Both the position numbers and the translations under genes were made by a program. Below the pieces are notes generated by a model. The model was not told the origin of the DNA and made no database searches. It saw only the letters and a program-made list of their open reading frames with translations. 64,000 nucleotides of DNA from NCBI RefSeq assembly GCF_000617925.1, contig NZ_BAMT01000008.1, forward strand, positions 1 to 64,000, read 5' to 3'. Origin of the DNA: Methylobacillus glycogenes JCM 2850. Its GTDB lineage: Bacteria; Pseudomonadota; Gammaproteobacteria; Burkholderiales; Methylophilaceae. Shown here one piece after another: positions 48,569 to 57,869 of this stretch (its first letter is position 1; each line of letters opens with the position of its first letter).

Positions 48569-50204
48569 GGTGATGCTCCGGTAATGGTTCGAAAACGGTG
48601 TTTGGGTTGGGCGTTACTGCATGCAGCACCTTGGGTGCACTCTCGCCTTGGTGTAATTTGCGTATGAGTTCCTGCAGGGTCTTATGGCTCCCTGACACTC
48701 TTAAGTGCTGGCGCATATGCGCGACCCAGGACTCTTCCATAAAGACTTCAGTGAATTTGCCCTTGGCGCTGATATCTTCAAAGATGCCCCAGTTCACCGC
48801 GCCATCACGCCTGCGTAATGTACCCAGCTCTTTCACCAATCTTTGGAACTCTTGACGGTCTGCATCCTGGATGACGTACTCGATAGTGACCAATACTGGC
48901 CCATCCTCGGTTTCCACATGCCCAGCGGGCACAGGCTCAGCCCAATGTCCTGAAGGCAGGTAATCTTCGTGTTCGCCCAGATTGAGTTTGAACTTCCAGG
49001 TCAAGGGAATCAGCACCAGTGCGGCAACTGCTGCAGCCGTCAGGGTCGTGGATAGTCCAAGCACGCCAGCCAGCTTGCCCCAAACCAGGGAGCCCACGGT
49101 CATGGCTCCATAGAACATCATTTGGAAGATAGCTAGTCCACGAGCTCTCACCCATTCTGGCAAGGCCAACTGGGCAGAGACATTCAGTGAGGAGATCACC
49201 ATGATCCAGGAAATCCCTGAAACAAAACCTGCGACTATGCCTGCCACTTCACTGCCTCCATAGGCAAACAGCAGCATGCCCAGCGCACTGCCGACAGTAC
49301 CCAGCAATACCATCATGTCTGGGCCAAAGTATTTCTTAAGGCTAGACATGAGGAAAGTACCCGAAACCGCACCGGCACCCAGCGCTGTCAGCAAGATACC
49401 GAATAAGCTGGGCCCACCGTGCAGCAGCTCTTTGGCCACCAGCGGCAGCAAGGCCCAATAGGCGGAGGCAAAGGTGAAGAAGGCAAGACCTCGCCCCATG
49501 GTAGCTAACAGTGGTGTACTGCGCAGGGAAAATGCCATGCCAGCACGCATTGCCCCAACCATTTTTTCTCTAGGCAAGGTATCCGCTTGCTTCTGAGCCG
49601 CGTGCCACCATAGCAATGCTGCCACCACAACGATGTAAGAAACCGCATCCAGTACTACGGTAGTGATGGCACCGGCCGCAACCAGAACAAAACCACCTAA
49701 AGCAGGCCCGATAGCACGTGCAATATTGACACTCACGCCATTGAGCGCAATTGCGGGTTGCAACGCCTCCTTGGGCACAAGCTTGGGCACGATGGCCTGC
49801 CATGCAGGCATGGAGAAAGCAGCACCTGCACCAGTCAAGAAGGTGAAGAGCAACAACGTCCAGGCATTGACCTGTCCTACCCATAGCAGTCCTGCAAACA
49901 CGAACAACATGGCAGCAGAAAATATCTGCGTGATGATGAGCAACTTGCGTCTGTCAAAAATATCGCCCAGTGCACCTGCCGGAAGGGCAAACAGGAAAAT
50001 GGGCAATGCTGTAGCTGCCTGCACCAAAGAAACCATGAAGGGGGATGGGGATAGATCTGTCATCACCCAGCCCGAGGTCACGTTAAACATCCAGGTGCCG
50101 ATGTTGGATATCAGCGTTGCAATCCACAACACTGTAAACACACCAAACTTAAATGGTGTGAATGCAGATGCGGTCTTAGGTATTTGAGGTGTATTTGTCG
50201 TCAT
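48561..50204 (-). CDS. MFS transporter with a C-terminal monooxygenase-like domain
   Basis: The first 410 residues are a 12-helix major facilitator of the MFS_3/EntS type, with the loop GALGDIFDRRKLLIITQ between TM2 and TM3 and a charged central loop (HAAQKQADTLPREKMVG). The last 130 residues form a soluble domain (VLVTIEYVIQDADRQEFQRLVKEL, then FEDISAKGKFTEVFMEESW) with the dimeric alpha-beta-barrel look of antibiotic-biosynthesis-monooxygenase proteins. It probably moves the operon's small-molecule substrate out of or into the cell. It lies 6 bp from the upstream amidohydrolase gene. Confidence 0.9.
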   Translation of the reverse strand: MTTNTPQIPKTASAFTPFKFGVFTVLWIATLISNIGTWMFNVTSGWVMTDLSPSPFMVSLVQAATALPIFLFALPAGALGDIFDRRKLLIITQIFSAAMLFVFAGLLWVGQVNAWTLLLFTFLTGAGAAFSMPAWQAIVPKLVPKEALQPAIALNGVSVNIARAIGPALGGFVLVAAGAITTVVLDAVSYIVVVAALLWWHAAQKQADTLPREKMVGAMRAGMAFSLRSTPLLATMGRGLAFFTFASAYWALLPLVAKELLHGGPSLFGILLTALGAGAVSGTFLMSSLKKYFGPDMMVLLGTVGSALGMLLFAYGGSEVAGIVAGFVSGISWIMVISSLNVSAQLALPEWVRARGLAIFQMMFYGAMTVGSLVWGKLAGVLGLSTTLTAAAVAALVLIPLTWKFKLNLGEHEDYLPSGHWAEPVPAGHVETEDGPVLVTIEYVIQDADRQEFQRLVKELGTLRRRDGAVNWGIFEDISAKGKFTEVFMEESWVAHMRQHLRVSGSHKTLQELIRKLHQGESAPKVLHAVTPNPNTVFEPLPEHHHD

Positions 50205-50210
50205 GATGTC

Positions 50211-52091
50211 TTAGTAGGCAAAGCAGCCGCAGCCTACGCTCCAGGGGTTATCGAACTTAGGCATCTTGGATGCAATATCCAGGCCCAGCCATGTAGAGAG
50301 CTTGCCGTCATGCCCATGCTGATGCGAGGCATGCGAGCAACCTGGTGTTGTGCAGCTATTCTTGGCAAGTGCAGCATATTTGCCTTCCCCATACTGATAG
50401 CCACCGAATACGCGCACAGGCGACCAGTCTGGGCTGGCAGGTGGGATAGGCCTATCCAAATCCTGGTAATCATCGGCCGCATAAACCACCTGACCACCAA
50501 CCACCGTCAGTACTGCACTAATGGACTTGATGTCTTCATCAGGAATGGTCAGGAAGTCTGCAGACAACACAGCTACATCGGCATACATTCCCGGAACCAT
50601 CGCACCCTTGACGGTCTCTTCATTGGACTTATAGGCACTACCTAGCGTCCAGAGTCTGAGGGCTTCTTCACGCTCCAGAATATTGCTGTCGTCATACAGT
50701 CCCAGCCCACCTATGGTTTTACCGGTCACCATCCAATACAGTGATACCCAGGGGTTATAACTGGCGACACGTGTCGCATCTGTACCGCCGCCAACTGGAA
50801 CACCAAGCTCTAGCATTTTGCGGATTGGAGGTGTTTGTTTAGCTGCATCCTTGCCATAGCGATCCACGAAGTACTCGCCCTGGAAGGCCATACGATGCTG
50901 AATTGCAATGCCACCGCCCAATGCCTTGATCCGCTCCATGCTCTTTTCAGAGACAGTTTCGGCATGATCAAAGAACCAACGCAGATTATTGAATTTCGTG
51001 TCCTGATTGATGGCCTCGAAAACATTCAAGGCGCGGTCTATGGTTTCGTCGTAGGTGGCATGCAAACGGAAAGGCCAACGCTGCTCCACCAGGAAACGTA
51101 CAACCTCGCCTAAATCTTTTTCCATGTTGCCCGACATGTCAGGTCGTGGCTGGAGGAAGTCTTCAAAGTCAGCGGCGGAGAATGCAAGCATTTCTCCAGC
51201 GCCGTTGTGGCGCAGGAAGTTGTCACCGCTATAGGGGGTGATAATCTTCGACCACTTCTGGAAGTCTTGTAATTCCTGGCCCTTATTCTGGGTGAATAAG
51301 TTGTAGGCGATACGCACAGTCATGTCACCCTCGTTATGCAGATGTTCAATGACTTCGTAATCTTCGGGGTAATTCTGGAATCCACCGCCAGCATCAATAC
51401 AACTGGTCAGACCCAAGCGGTTGAGCTCACGCATGAAGTGACGGGTAGAGTTAATCTGATCTTGCAATGGCAACTTCGGGCCTTTGGCCAAAGTTGAATA
51501 AAGAATCATGGCATTGGGTTCTGCAATCAGCATGCCGGTTGGATTGCCATTTTGGTCACGCTCTATGCGCCCACCAACAGGATCCGGGGTGTCTTTTGTA
51601 ATACCCGCAGCCCTCAAGGCTGCTCCATTAAGTAATGCCCTATCGTAAAGGTGCAAAATGAATACGGGGGTATCTGGTGCGACTGCATTGATTTCCGCCA
51701 ATGTTGGTAACCGTCGCTCTCTAAACTGAAACTCACTCCACCCGCCCACTACCCGCACCCATTGGGGTGCCGGTGTACGATCTGCCTGGATTTTCAACAT
51801 TTCAAGGGCATCAGCCACACTGGAGACACCTTCCCAGCGCAACTCCATGTTGTAGTTGAGACCTCCACGAATCAAGTGGATATGACTGTCATTCAAACCT
51901 GGAATGACGCGCCTGCCTTTGAGGTCTATCTGTTTAGTGGTGCCATTTACCAGAGCTTTAATCTCTAGATCAGTACCTAGTGCCAGCACCTTGCCATCTT
52001 TGAATGCAATGGCAGTCACTTCAGGCTTTTGCGGGTCTAGCGTTGTAATCTTGCCGTTATACAAGATGGTTTCGGGAAATTGCGTGCTCAT
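50211..52091 (-). CDS. Amidohydrolase family protein (YtcJ-like)
   Basis: The 626-residue protein is a metal-dependent amidohydrolase of the imidazolonepropionase/YtcJ group. Visible elements are ETILYNGKITTLDPQ at the start, the metal-binding LNDSHIHLIRGGLN, FRLHATYDETIDRALNVFE, and GGGTDATRVASYNPW carrying the active-site Asp. A C-terminal extension HASHQHGHDGKLSTW is His-rich. It is cytoplasmic (no signal peptide) and the first gene of the metabolic operon. The substrate is unknown; a cyclic amide or N-acyl compound is expected from the family. Confidence 0.88.
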   Translation of the reverse strand: MSTQFPETILYNGKITTLDPQKPEVTAIAFKDGKVLALGTDLEIKALVNGTTKQIDLKGRRVIPGLNDSHIHLIRGGLNYNMELRWEGVSSVADALEMLKIQADRTPAPQWVRVVGGWSEFQFRERRLPTLAEINAVAPDTPVFILHLYDRALLNGAALRAAGITKDTPDPVGGRIERDQNGNPTGMLIAEPNAMILYSTLAKGPKLPLQDQINSTRHFMRELNRLGLTSCIDAGGGFQNYPEDYEVIEHLHNEGDMTVRIAYNLFTQNKGQELQDFQKWSKIITPYSGDNFLRHNGAGEMLAFSAADFEDFLQPRPDMSGNMEKDLGEVVRFLVEQRWPFRLHATYDETIDRALNVFEAINQDTKFNNLRWFFDHAETVSEKSMERIKALGGGIAIQHRMAFQGEYFVDRYGKDAAKQTPPIRKMLELGVPVGGGTDATRVASYNPWVSLYWMVTGKTIGGLGLYDDSNILEREEALRLWTLGSAYKSNEETVKGAMVPGMYADVAVLSADFLTIPDEDIKSISAVLTVVGGQVVYAADDYQDLDRPIPPASPDWSPVRVFGGYQYGEGKYAALAKNSCTTPGCSHASHQHGHDGKLSTWLGLDIASKMPKFDNPWSVGCGCFAY

Positions 52092-52192
52092 GGTTTGACA
52101 CCTCTATCAATGCGTTCAACTTGGGTACTGCAGAAACTCCAAGGGTTTTAATGCCATGAGGGGAAGACTAAGCCTTCCCCTCATCTCACAAA

Positions 52193-52858
52193 TTACTTGC
52201 TAACCTTGTGAGGGTGAGTAGTACGCTGTGGGTAGTCGTGCAGCAATGTTGCTGCGTAATCAATGCCCATGCCATAAGCACCAAAGTGCTCACGCGCAAT
52301 GTCAGTGGTGCCTACATAGGTTTCTTTTCTTGCCCAGTCACGTTGCAGTTCAAGCAGGAGCTGAACGGATGTGATGGACTGTGCACCGTGCATTTCGCAA
52401 CGGCGGATGGCAGCATCATGTGCCTCTTGGGAAGTACCGCCGGATGCATCGGTATTCATGATGACGTCGTAACCTTCATCCAAGGCACAGATTGTTGGGA
52501 ATATCAGGCAGGCTTCAGTCCAGAGCGCTGCAATTACAATCTTCTTGCGGCCGGTAGCCTTAAGAGCTTCGATGAACTTAGGATCTTCCCAGCTGTTCAT
52601 GCTGGTACGTTCGATAGGATCTTGTTGCAACACTTCCATCAGCTCTGGCCAGATGTAACCACTGAAGGATTCGGTTTCAACCGCAGTCAGAATAGTTGGG
52701 ATGTTGAAATGCTTGGCAGTCTTTGCCATAGCGATGGTGTTATTTTTGAGCAGTTGGCGGTCAATGCTTGTCACGCCAAACGACATTTGTGGTTGATGAT
52801 CGACAAATACGAAAACGCAATTGTCTGGGGTCAATAATTTTTCTGTTGCTGCGGACAT
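52193..52858 (-). CDS. YcaC-type isochorismatase-like hydrolase
   Basis: The ATG at 52858 (MSAATEKLLTP) is preferred; the longer frame adds a non-homologous stretch. The 221 residues include the YcaC features CVFVFVDHQPQMSFG (Asp), ERTSMNSWEDP, and ALWTEACLIFPTICALDEGYDV with the nucleophilic Cys. YcaC-type hydrolases form octamers and act on small amides. It lies 101 bp upstream of the amidohydrolase gene on the same strand, so it may share the LysR-controlled promoter. Confidence 0.9.
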   Translation of the reverse strand: MSAATEKLLTPDNCVFVFVDHQPQMSFGVTSIDRQLLKNNTIAMAKTAKHFNIPTILTAVETESFSGYIWPELMEVLQQDPIERTSMNSWEDPKFIEALKATGRKKIVIAALWTEACLIFPTICALDEGYDVIMNTDASGGTSQEAHDAAIRRCEMHGAQSITSVQLLLELQRDWARKETYVGTTDIAREHFGAYGMGIDYAATLLHDYPQRTTHPHKVSK

Positions 52859-53068
52859 GACTAAACTCCCTAATAAAAAACTCAATGAATGTTTCTACGC
52901 ATGTCAGGCTTCACCCCAGCCATCACTGGATTTTGACGAGCCCTGTCAGGCTGTAGGACACGTTTACGATTTATAACAAACGCCAAAAAACCTGTATTGC
53001 ACAATATTGACCGCTAATGGAAAGTGGTCATTGAGACCCCACCCAAAACGACTGGGTGGAGCCCTCAT

Positions 53069-53770
53069 TTAGTACGGCAAGTCGAAGAGCAAGAACTCAA
53101 CTTCTTTACCCTGAGTAAACTCAAGTCTGTCTTCATGGACGACCTTGAGAGCATCTCCAGTTCTAAGCTGCCGACCGTTCACAACCACTTCACCCCTGAC
53201 GATATGCACGTAACCTATTCGGCCTGGCTGAAATTGGTACTCAGCCCTTTGGTCGCCATCCAGAATTGAGCTGTAAAGATAGGCATCCTGATGAATGAGG
53301 ACTGAACCATCACGACCATCCGGAGAGGCGGTCAGCAATAAATTGCCTTCTTTCTGCGTGACATCGAAATGCCGCTCCTCATAGCTAGGTGCTATACCTT
53401 CTACATTTGGCTGAATCCAAATTTGCAGGAAATGCACCCGCTCTGTAGTGGAGTGGTTGAATTCACTATGACTGACGCCAGTGCCAGCACTCATTCTTTG
53501 CACATCGCCATAACGAATCACCGAGCCAGTGCCCATGCTGTCCTTGTGCTCCAGAGCGCCACTAATCACATAGGAAATGATTTCCATATTGCTATGCGAA
53601 TGGGTACCGAAGCCCCGGGATGGCTGAACCCGGTCTTCATTGATTACCAGCAATGGCCCAAAGCCCAATTGCTCAGGGTTGTAGTAGTGACCAAACGAGA
53701 AAGAGTGATTGGATTGCAACCAACCATGGTCTACAGCACCACGGGCATTGCTTTGATGAACTGTTAACAT
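53069..53770 (-). CDS. Pirin family (bicupin) protein
   Basis: The ATG at 53770 is taken because GAGGTAG precedes it; upstream codons lack similarity. The 233 residues form two cupin domains. The metal site is in the N-terminal one: GFGTHSHSNMEIISYVISGALEHKD with the His-x-His-x5-Glu-type pattern. Pirins act as redox sensors or quercetinases and are often adjacent to YcaC-type hydrolases and LysR regulators, as here. It is divergent from the LysR gene with 170 bp between starts. Confidence 0.92.
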   Translation of the reverse strand: MLTVHQSNARGAVDHGWLQSNHSFSFGHYYNPEQLGFGPLLVINEDRVQPSRGFGTHSHSNMEIISYVISGALEHKDSMGTGSVIRYGDVQRMSAGTGVSHSEFNHSTTERVHFLQIWIQPNVEGIAPSYEERHFDVTQKEGNLLLTASPDGRDGSVLIHQDAYLYSSILDGDQRAEYQFQPGRIGYVHIVRGEVVVNGRQLRTGDALKVVHEDRLEFTQGKEVEFLLFDLPY

Positions 53771-53940
53771 GATCTCTACCTCTCTAAATGAGAGCACATC
53801 CAAAATGCTCGCTATATATGCAATAATTTCGAATTACGCATTTCCGTTAAAACTGCGTATTCGTTGGATGTGTGAAGTATGTAGAAAATGATTCGTGAAG
53901 AAAAACGGATAGATTACCAACCTATAATCGAAAATTTCGA

Positions 53941-54859
53941 ATGTTCAGAATAAGCCTTGATGCACTGCTGGTTTTAGATGCTATTGATCGCCTGGGATCC
54001 TTTGCCGCTGCTGGCAATGAACTCTTTAAAGTTCCTTCCACCATTTCCTACACCATCAGCAAACTTGAGGATGATTTGGGGGTGAAGATATTTGAGCGGC
54101 AAGGGCCAAAGGTGTCATTAACCACACCTGGAGCTGAGCTCTTAAAGGAAGGGCGCTATCTATTAAAAGCTGCCGGTGATCTGGAGCAACGCGTGCGCAG
54201 AGTGGCATCCGGCTGGGAGACGGAACTCGCAATTGGCATGGACACCATGTTTTCCCCAGCCGTATTGTCCGATGACATAAAAGACTTTTACACGGTAGCA
54301 GGCAAGACCCGCTTGAAAATTAGTCAGGAATCATTGTCTGGCACATGGGAAGCACTGCTGAATGGAAGAGTGGACATTTTGATTGGGGCTGCGGGTGAGC
54401 CTCCCTCAGGTGGTGGCTATAGCTGCATAAATTAGGCACCATGGATTTTGTCTTTGCTGTTGCACCTCAGCACCCATTAGCTGCACTAACCCACCCATTG
54501 GGCAAAGATGATTTGAGCCCGCATCGCGCCATCGTCGTCTCAGATCAGTACGCCAAATGGCACCCAAAACTATTGGCGTGTTGTTTGGGCAGGACAACCT
54601 GGCCGTGCCAAACATGCGCTGCAAGCTTGAATATCAAGTCGCGGGCATAGGATTTGGTTTTTTACCTGACTTTATTGCAAGGCCATATATTGACGCAGGG
54701 GTTCTCGTTGAAAAATCTGTAATTGAGCACAGGCAACAAGAAGAGGTCTACTTGGCTTGGCGCAGTGACGCTACTGGAGAAGGCCTGAAGTGGTGGATTG
54801 AGCGCATGAAACAAGCCGATCACTTTGAGGCTTTCAAGATTGCACTCCCACGTCAATAA
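53941..54859 (+). CDS. LysR-family regulator of the metabolic cargo operon (two frameshifts)
   Basis: A LysR-type activator of about 306 residues, with an N-terminal winged helix-turn-helix (LDALLVLDAIDRLGSFAAAGNELFKVPSTISYTISKLEDDLGVKIFER) and the periplasmic-binding-like effector domain. Two breaks interrupt it: at 54429-54431 (AAA, expected AAAA; gives IKLGTMDFVF) and at about 54563-54569 (gives KWHPKTIGVLFGQDN). With both corrected it ends at 54859. It is divergent from pirin and probably controls pirin, the YcaC-type gene and the downstream operon. Confidence 0.85.
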
Positions 54860-54876
54860 AGGGGTTGGCTGCGCGT

Positions 54877-55406
54877 TCATTTAATTGGATGGAAATAGAC
54901 TGTCACATCATGACCAAGACCTGTCGGCCATTTTTCAATTTTGATCTCAGTCCGCCAGCTATCGCCTTTGATGACACCTTTTTTTCCAGCTAAGATCATC
55001 TTCTCAACCTTCTTCTTTTCATCTCCGTCCAAGAGTACAGCCAACCTGCCTGCTACCCTGGCAACTTCTGCGTGCCAGCAGCCTTGGCTTTTTCATTGTT
55101 TACATTAAGTATCAGTGAAATCCTCATCAACTGGCGGGGATTGTCATAATCACCCATGACATAGAAAGCGAGGTTATTCCTCATGCCATTCCTGCCTGGA
55201 CCACCAGTTAAATCAACCATATTGCTCGCGCAACTAACGGTTGAGTTGTTATATGGACGGGCTGGGTAACCAATTTCTTTGCCAAGACTACAATAGCTCT
55301 GGGGGAGCTCCTTGCTGGACAATGCAGCAACTGCACAGGATGGCGAAAATACGGCAAGAGCCAATAAAAACAAGCTGACACGCCAGGCTAATGCTACCAT
55401 CGACAC
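54877..55406 (-). CDS. Small exported protein of unknown function (frameshifted)
   Basis: The start is ATG 55406 with a signal peptide (LFLLALAVFSPSCAVAALS). The frame as given stops at 55053 after GTQKLPG, but the sequence downstream remains coding in another frame (AEVARVAGRLAVLLDGD ... IKIEKWPTGLGHDVTVYFHPIK, ending 54877). One base added in 55071-55076 joins them into about 176 residues. Two cysteine pairs in the mature part (YCSLGKEIGYP, VSCASN) may form disulphides. No family is recognised. It is the last gene before the right end of element 2. Confidence 0.7.
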
Positions 55407-55445
55407 AATCCCTACTAATTTCCATTAAAAACAACAAGTTGCAAT

Positions 55446-55582
55446 AATGACATTTTATGCTTGTTTTTCATACATTAATGACATTATATGGTGCCAATTT
55501 AATGACAGGTTATGGTGATGATCAATATGTATGTCATTGATTTCTAATATGTAATAAATGAAAACTTATGGTGTGTTGCACA
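55446..55582 (-). repeat. Four TnsB-type sites and right terminus of element 2
   Basis: The sites on the plus strand are AATGACATTTTATG (55446), AATGACATTATATG (55477), AATGACAGGTTATG (55501) and AATGAAAACTTATG (55557). Start spacings are 31, 24 and 56 bp, against 31, 23 and 57 in element 1. The terminus GTTGCACA ends at 55582. Confidence 0.8.
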
Positions 55583-55687
55583 ACTGTGCAGGCGATCAAT
55601 CCATGCGCCAGACTAGCCCATGGATTTTAGTCTATGAATCTCAGGCCATGTATTTCCAGACCATGGATTCTCTTGCAGTCACTCACG

Positions 55688-56347
55688 CTAGCATGCACTG
55701 CCGCAGACTTCGTGGCCCACAACCAGAGCGGTCCAGCCTATTGCAGCAACGCCACCCAGCAGCAATGCGCCAGCGCCAACCACACCGTCAGCCACGACTG
55801 TTACTGGTGTCAATAATACTTTCGCTCCCGGGCTGCCGTGATAGGTGACATCAACGACATACTCCTTTTTGAGCTTTTCCGTCACGCCCAGGGGCAAGGC
55901 TTTGGCTTTGTAGCGCACGCCCCTGATGTAAGGGGAAACCTTGCAACCGAGATTTTCTGAGCAATGATAGCCAGCGGCGGCTGCGGCTTGCGCAAACTCT
56001 GGAGATGCATCCTTGTTCAGAGACAGGTGAATCCTGCCAGTGGTTGTCTGATCATTTGCCACAAAAAAACGATCAATGCTTGCAGTGACCTGGGTACGAT
56101 AATCAGCTTTGATGGTGGATAAAATCTGCGGATTCACATTGAAAATATAGTGGTAATCCTGGCCAATGATGAGCATTTTTTTGCCATCTTCGGTGACGAG
56201 GATAGATGAAATCTTTTCCTTATAGTTGACGTCGCTGTTCAGCAATGCCTGCGTCATACAGCCGCTCAGGCTGAAGACGGCAACACTGAGCATCAAACCG
56301 CCCAATAATCGCCCCAAGAATTGCATGCGATGGGATAGAAATTGCAT
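55688..56347 (-). CDS. Lipoprotein of unknown function
   Basis: The ATG at 56347 has AGGA nearby; an alternative is ATG 56326. A lipoprotein signal ends in the lipobox LSGC. The mature part is 195 residues with alternating strands (ILVTEDGKKMLIIGQDYHYIFNVNP, TASIDRFFVANDQTTTGRIHLSLN). A glycine-rich hydrophobic C-terminus (GVVGAGALLLGGVAAIGWTALVVG) could insert in a membrane. A Cys pair near residues 145 and 150 and one at the C-terminus are notable. It is the most downstream of three exported genes that seem to form one operon. No family recognised. Confidence 0.72.
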   Translation of the reverse strand: MQFLSHRMQFLGRLLGGLMLSVAVFSLSGCMTQALLNSDVNYKEKISSILVTEDGKKMLIIGQDYHYIFNVNPQILSTIKADYRTQVTASIDRFFVANDQTTTGRIHLSLNKDASPEFAQAAAAAGYHCSENLGCKVSPYIRGVRYKAKALPLGVTEKLKKEYVVDVTYHGSPGAKVLLTPVTVVADGVVGAGALLLGGVAAIGWTALVVGHEVCGSAC

Positions 56348-56421
56348 GATCATTCCTATAATTTGGATAGTAAGAGTGTTGATGGCAAGTGGCTTGCTCA
56401 TAAGCAGACGCCCGTGTTAAA

Positions 56422-56997
56422 TCATGCCTTGCATTGCTGGGCCAGGTCTGTGCTCAGTTGCTCCAGCAATCGTGAAGCAGCAATGTTCAGCGTGGTGGTG
56501 TATTCACTATCGGTATTGGCCCAGTTGGATTTGGTGCCAATCACTCGGTATTGCTTGCTGACGACAGCGCCCTGGCGATTCTGCAGCGAGGTATTCACGA
56601 CCAGCGTGGCATAGATGTTCATGCTGTGAAACCAGACATAAGCCTTGTCCAGCTGCACACTCAGCACATTCTGCTGCGCCAGGTTTTGGCCTTCATCGGC
56701 AGCTGCAGTCTTGAACCCTAGTCGTTTTAAATCCAGCAAGGCCTGATTGAGCCACAGTGTGGGTGCCTGCTTGCTTATGATGGCGTTATCGGCATAGGTG
56801 ATACCTAGAGTTTCCTTGTTAAGACGTACATCCTCGGGCGCTTTGATCACTAATTCACAACCATTGGATTTCACAACTTTTGCATTAGGGGAGATTTCGG
56901 CTTCATAGCGCAAATCAAGAAGGGATTCATCCTTTGCCACACTGTGCAAAGACATGAGCGACAAAGTGCAAGCCAGCAGAACGGAAGGGAAGCGCAT
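56422..56997 (-). CDS. Exported protein of unknown function
   Basis: This 191-residue protein has a cleavable signal peptide (VLLACTLSLMSLHSVAKD). The mature part has a single Cys pair (NGCELVIKAPEDV and QQCKA at the end) and a pattern (TLWLNQALLDLKRLGFKT, NIYATLVVNTSLQNRQGAVVSKQYRVIGT) that resembles YajG-like or ABC-transport auxiliary lipoproteins, but no lipobox. The stop lies 74 bp from the neighbour upstream in the operon. The function is unknown. Confidence 0.72.
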   Translation of the reverse strand: MRFPSVLLACTLSLMSLHSVAKDESLLDLRYEAEISPNAKVVKSNGCELVIKAPEDVRLNKETLGITYADNAIISKQAPTLWLNQALLDLKRLGFKTAAADEGQNLAQQNVLSVQLDKAYVWFHSMNIYATLVVNTSLQNRQGAVVSKQYRVIGTKSNWANTDSEYTTTLNIAASRLLEQLSTDLAQQCKA

Positions 56998-57014
56998 GGA
57001 AGTGGCTCTTTATA

Positions 57015-57869
57015 TCAATTGGATGGGGTTGAATACAGCGCGCCTATGTTGGCACGTATGGTTTGTCTATGATCACTTTTCTCGGTAATGTGCCCCTCGA
57101 CTGCTGTAGGCATAGGGCTGGGCAAGAGATAGTTGATTTTGGCATGCTGGGCAGCAGCGCTGAACACCGTGGCATTGTCCGGGGCTGCCAGGTCTTGCTT
57201 GAGCAGCTTGGCCAGCACGGTGGCGCTATCGGCAAATGCCTGGGCCAGTGCCTCACCATGATTGTGCGCCCACTGGTCCAGGGGCTTGTCGCCACTGACG
57301 GCAGCAGAGACATACACCAGCTCATTCTTGTAAACCGGCTCCACTGCCTGATTGTTGATCAGTTGTGCGCTGGCAAAGACCAATAACTGGGTCAGCGATG
57401 GTGAAAATTCATACCATATCCGTAGGCCAAAGAATGCAGCGTCAGACTTCAGGCCGGCTTTTTTCTCTGCCAGTATGCTTTTGGAAATACCGGTGGCAGA
57501 CGCAGCAAACTGTAAGGGCGGCAGGATGTTTTGTTGCTTGATCTCGGCATTGAATGACTTGCTGAATATCTCGCGGAAGTCCACCTGCTGACTGGCATAG
57601 AAAGGCGCTGAAAGTGACTCAAGTTCACTTTGCCTGGAGGCATTGATGGAGCCTTCAATTAATGCTGGCAGCAAGCCATAGCCCATGGTTGCAGCAATAT
57701 TGGACGCCTGGGCGCGTACGATAATCTCATCACCGGGGATGGCAAGCTTGGTGCTGACATTGGCAATGTTTGCGGCGGCTTGGGGCGCCAATGGAGTTCT
57801 TGCAATTGGGGTACAGGCTGGCAGTGTGGCGGTGATAAAAAACGCGATAAGCAGGTGATGGATTTTCAT
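57015..57869 (-). CDS. Exported lipoprotein of unknown function
   Basis: The start at ATG 57869 (MKIHHLLIAFFI) is preferred to the TTG two codons earlier. A lipobox LPAC ends the signal. The mature 265 residues begin with a Pro/Ala-rich linker and contain NAEIKQQNILPPLQFAAS, GLRIWYEFSPSLTQLLVFASAQLI and a helical stretch with HGEALAQAFADSATVLAKLLKQDL. It is the first gene of a three-gene operon of exported proteins (this, 56422, 55688), suggesting an envelope complex. No family recognised. Confidence 0.7.
   Translation of the reverse strand: MKIHHLLIAFFITATLPACTPIARTPLAPQAAANIANVSTKLAIPGDEIIVRAQASNIAATMGYGLLPALIEGSINASRQSELESLSAPFYASQQVDFREIFSKSFNAEIKQQNILPPLQFAASATGISKSILAEKKAGLKSDAAFFGLRIWYEFSPSLTQLLVFASAQLINNQAVEPVYKNELVYVSAAVSGDKPLDQWAHNHGEALAQAFADSATVLAKLLKQDLAAPDNATVFSAAAQHAKINYLLPSPMPTAVEGHITEKSDHRQTIRANIGALYSTPSN

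Larger units (their letters stand above)
42491..55582. mobile_element. Tn7-like element 2 (13 kb, metabolic cargo, no transposase genes)
   Basis: The left end TGTGCAACAGACCATGAGTT (42491-42510) and the right end, read inward on the minus strand as TGTGCAACACACCATAAGTT (55563-55582), agree at 18 of 20 positions. The right end has four CCATAA-NN-TGTCATT-type sites spaced 31, 24 and 56 bp, matching element 1's right end. The left end keeps one clear site (42500-42517) and perhaps a decayed second (42522-42539). It lies 2 bp after element 1's duplication. Flanking pentamers ATCTC and ACTGT do not match, so the duplication is lost or one junction has been altered. The cargo is 14 genes from DedA-rhodanese to a small exported protein, and no transposition gene is present. 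This is an inference from the ends; the interior has no G+C shift that I can see. Confidence 0.68.

Noticed and set aside
55583..55587. Target duplication of element 2
   Set aside because: The flanking pentamers are ATCTC on the left and ACTGT on the right; they do not match.
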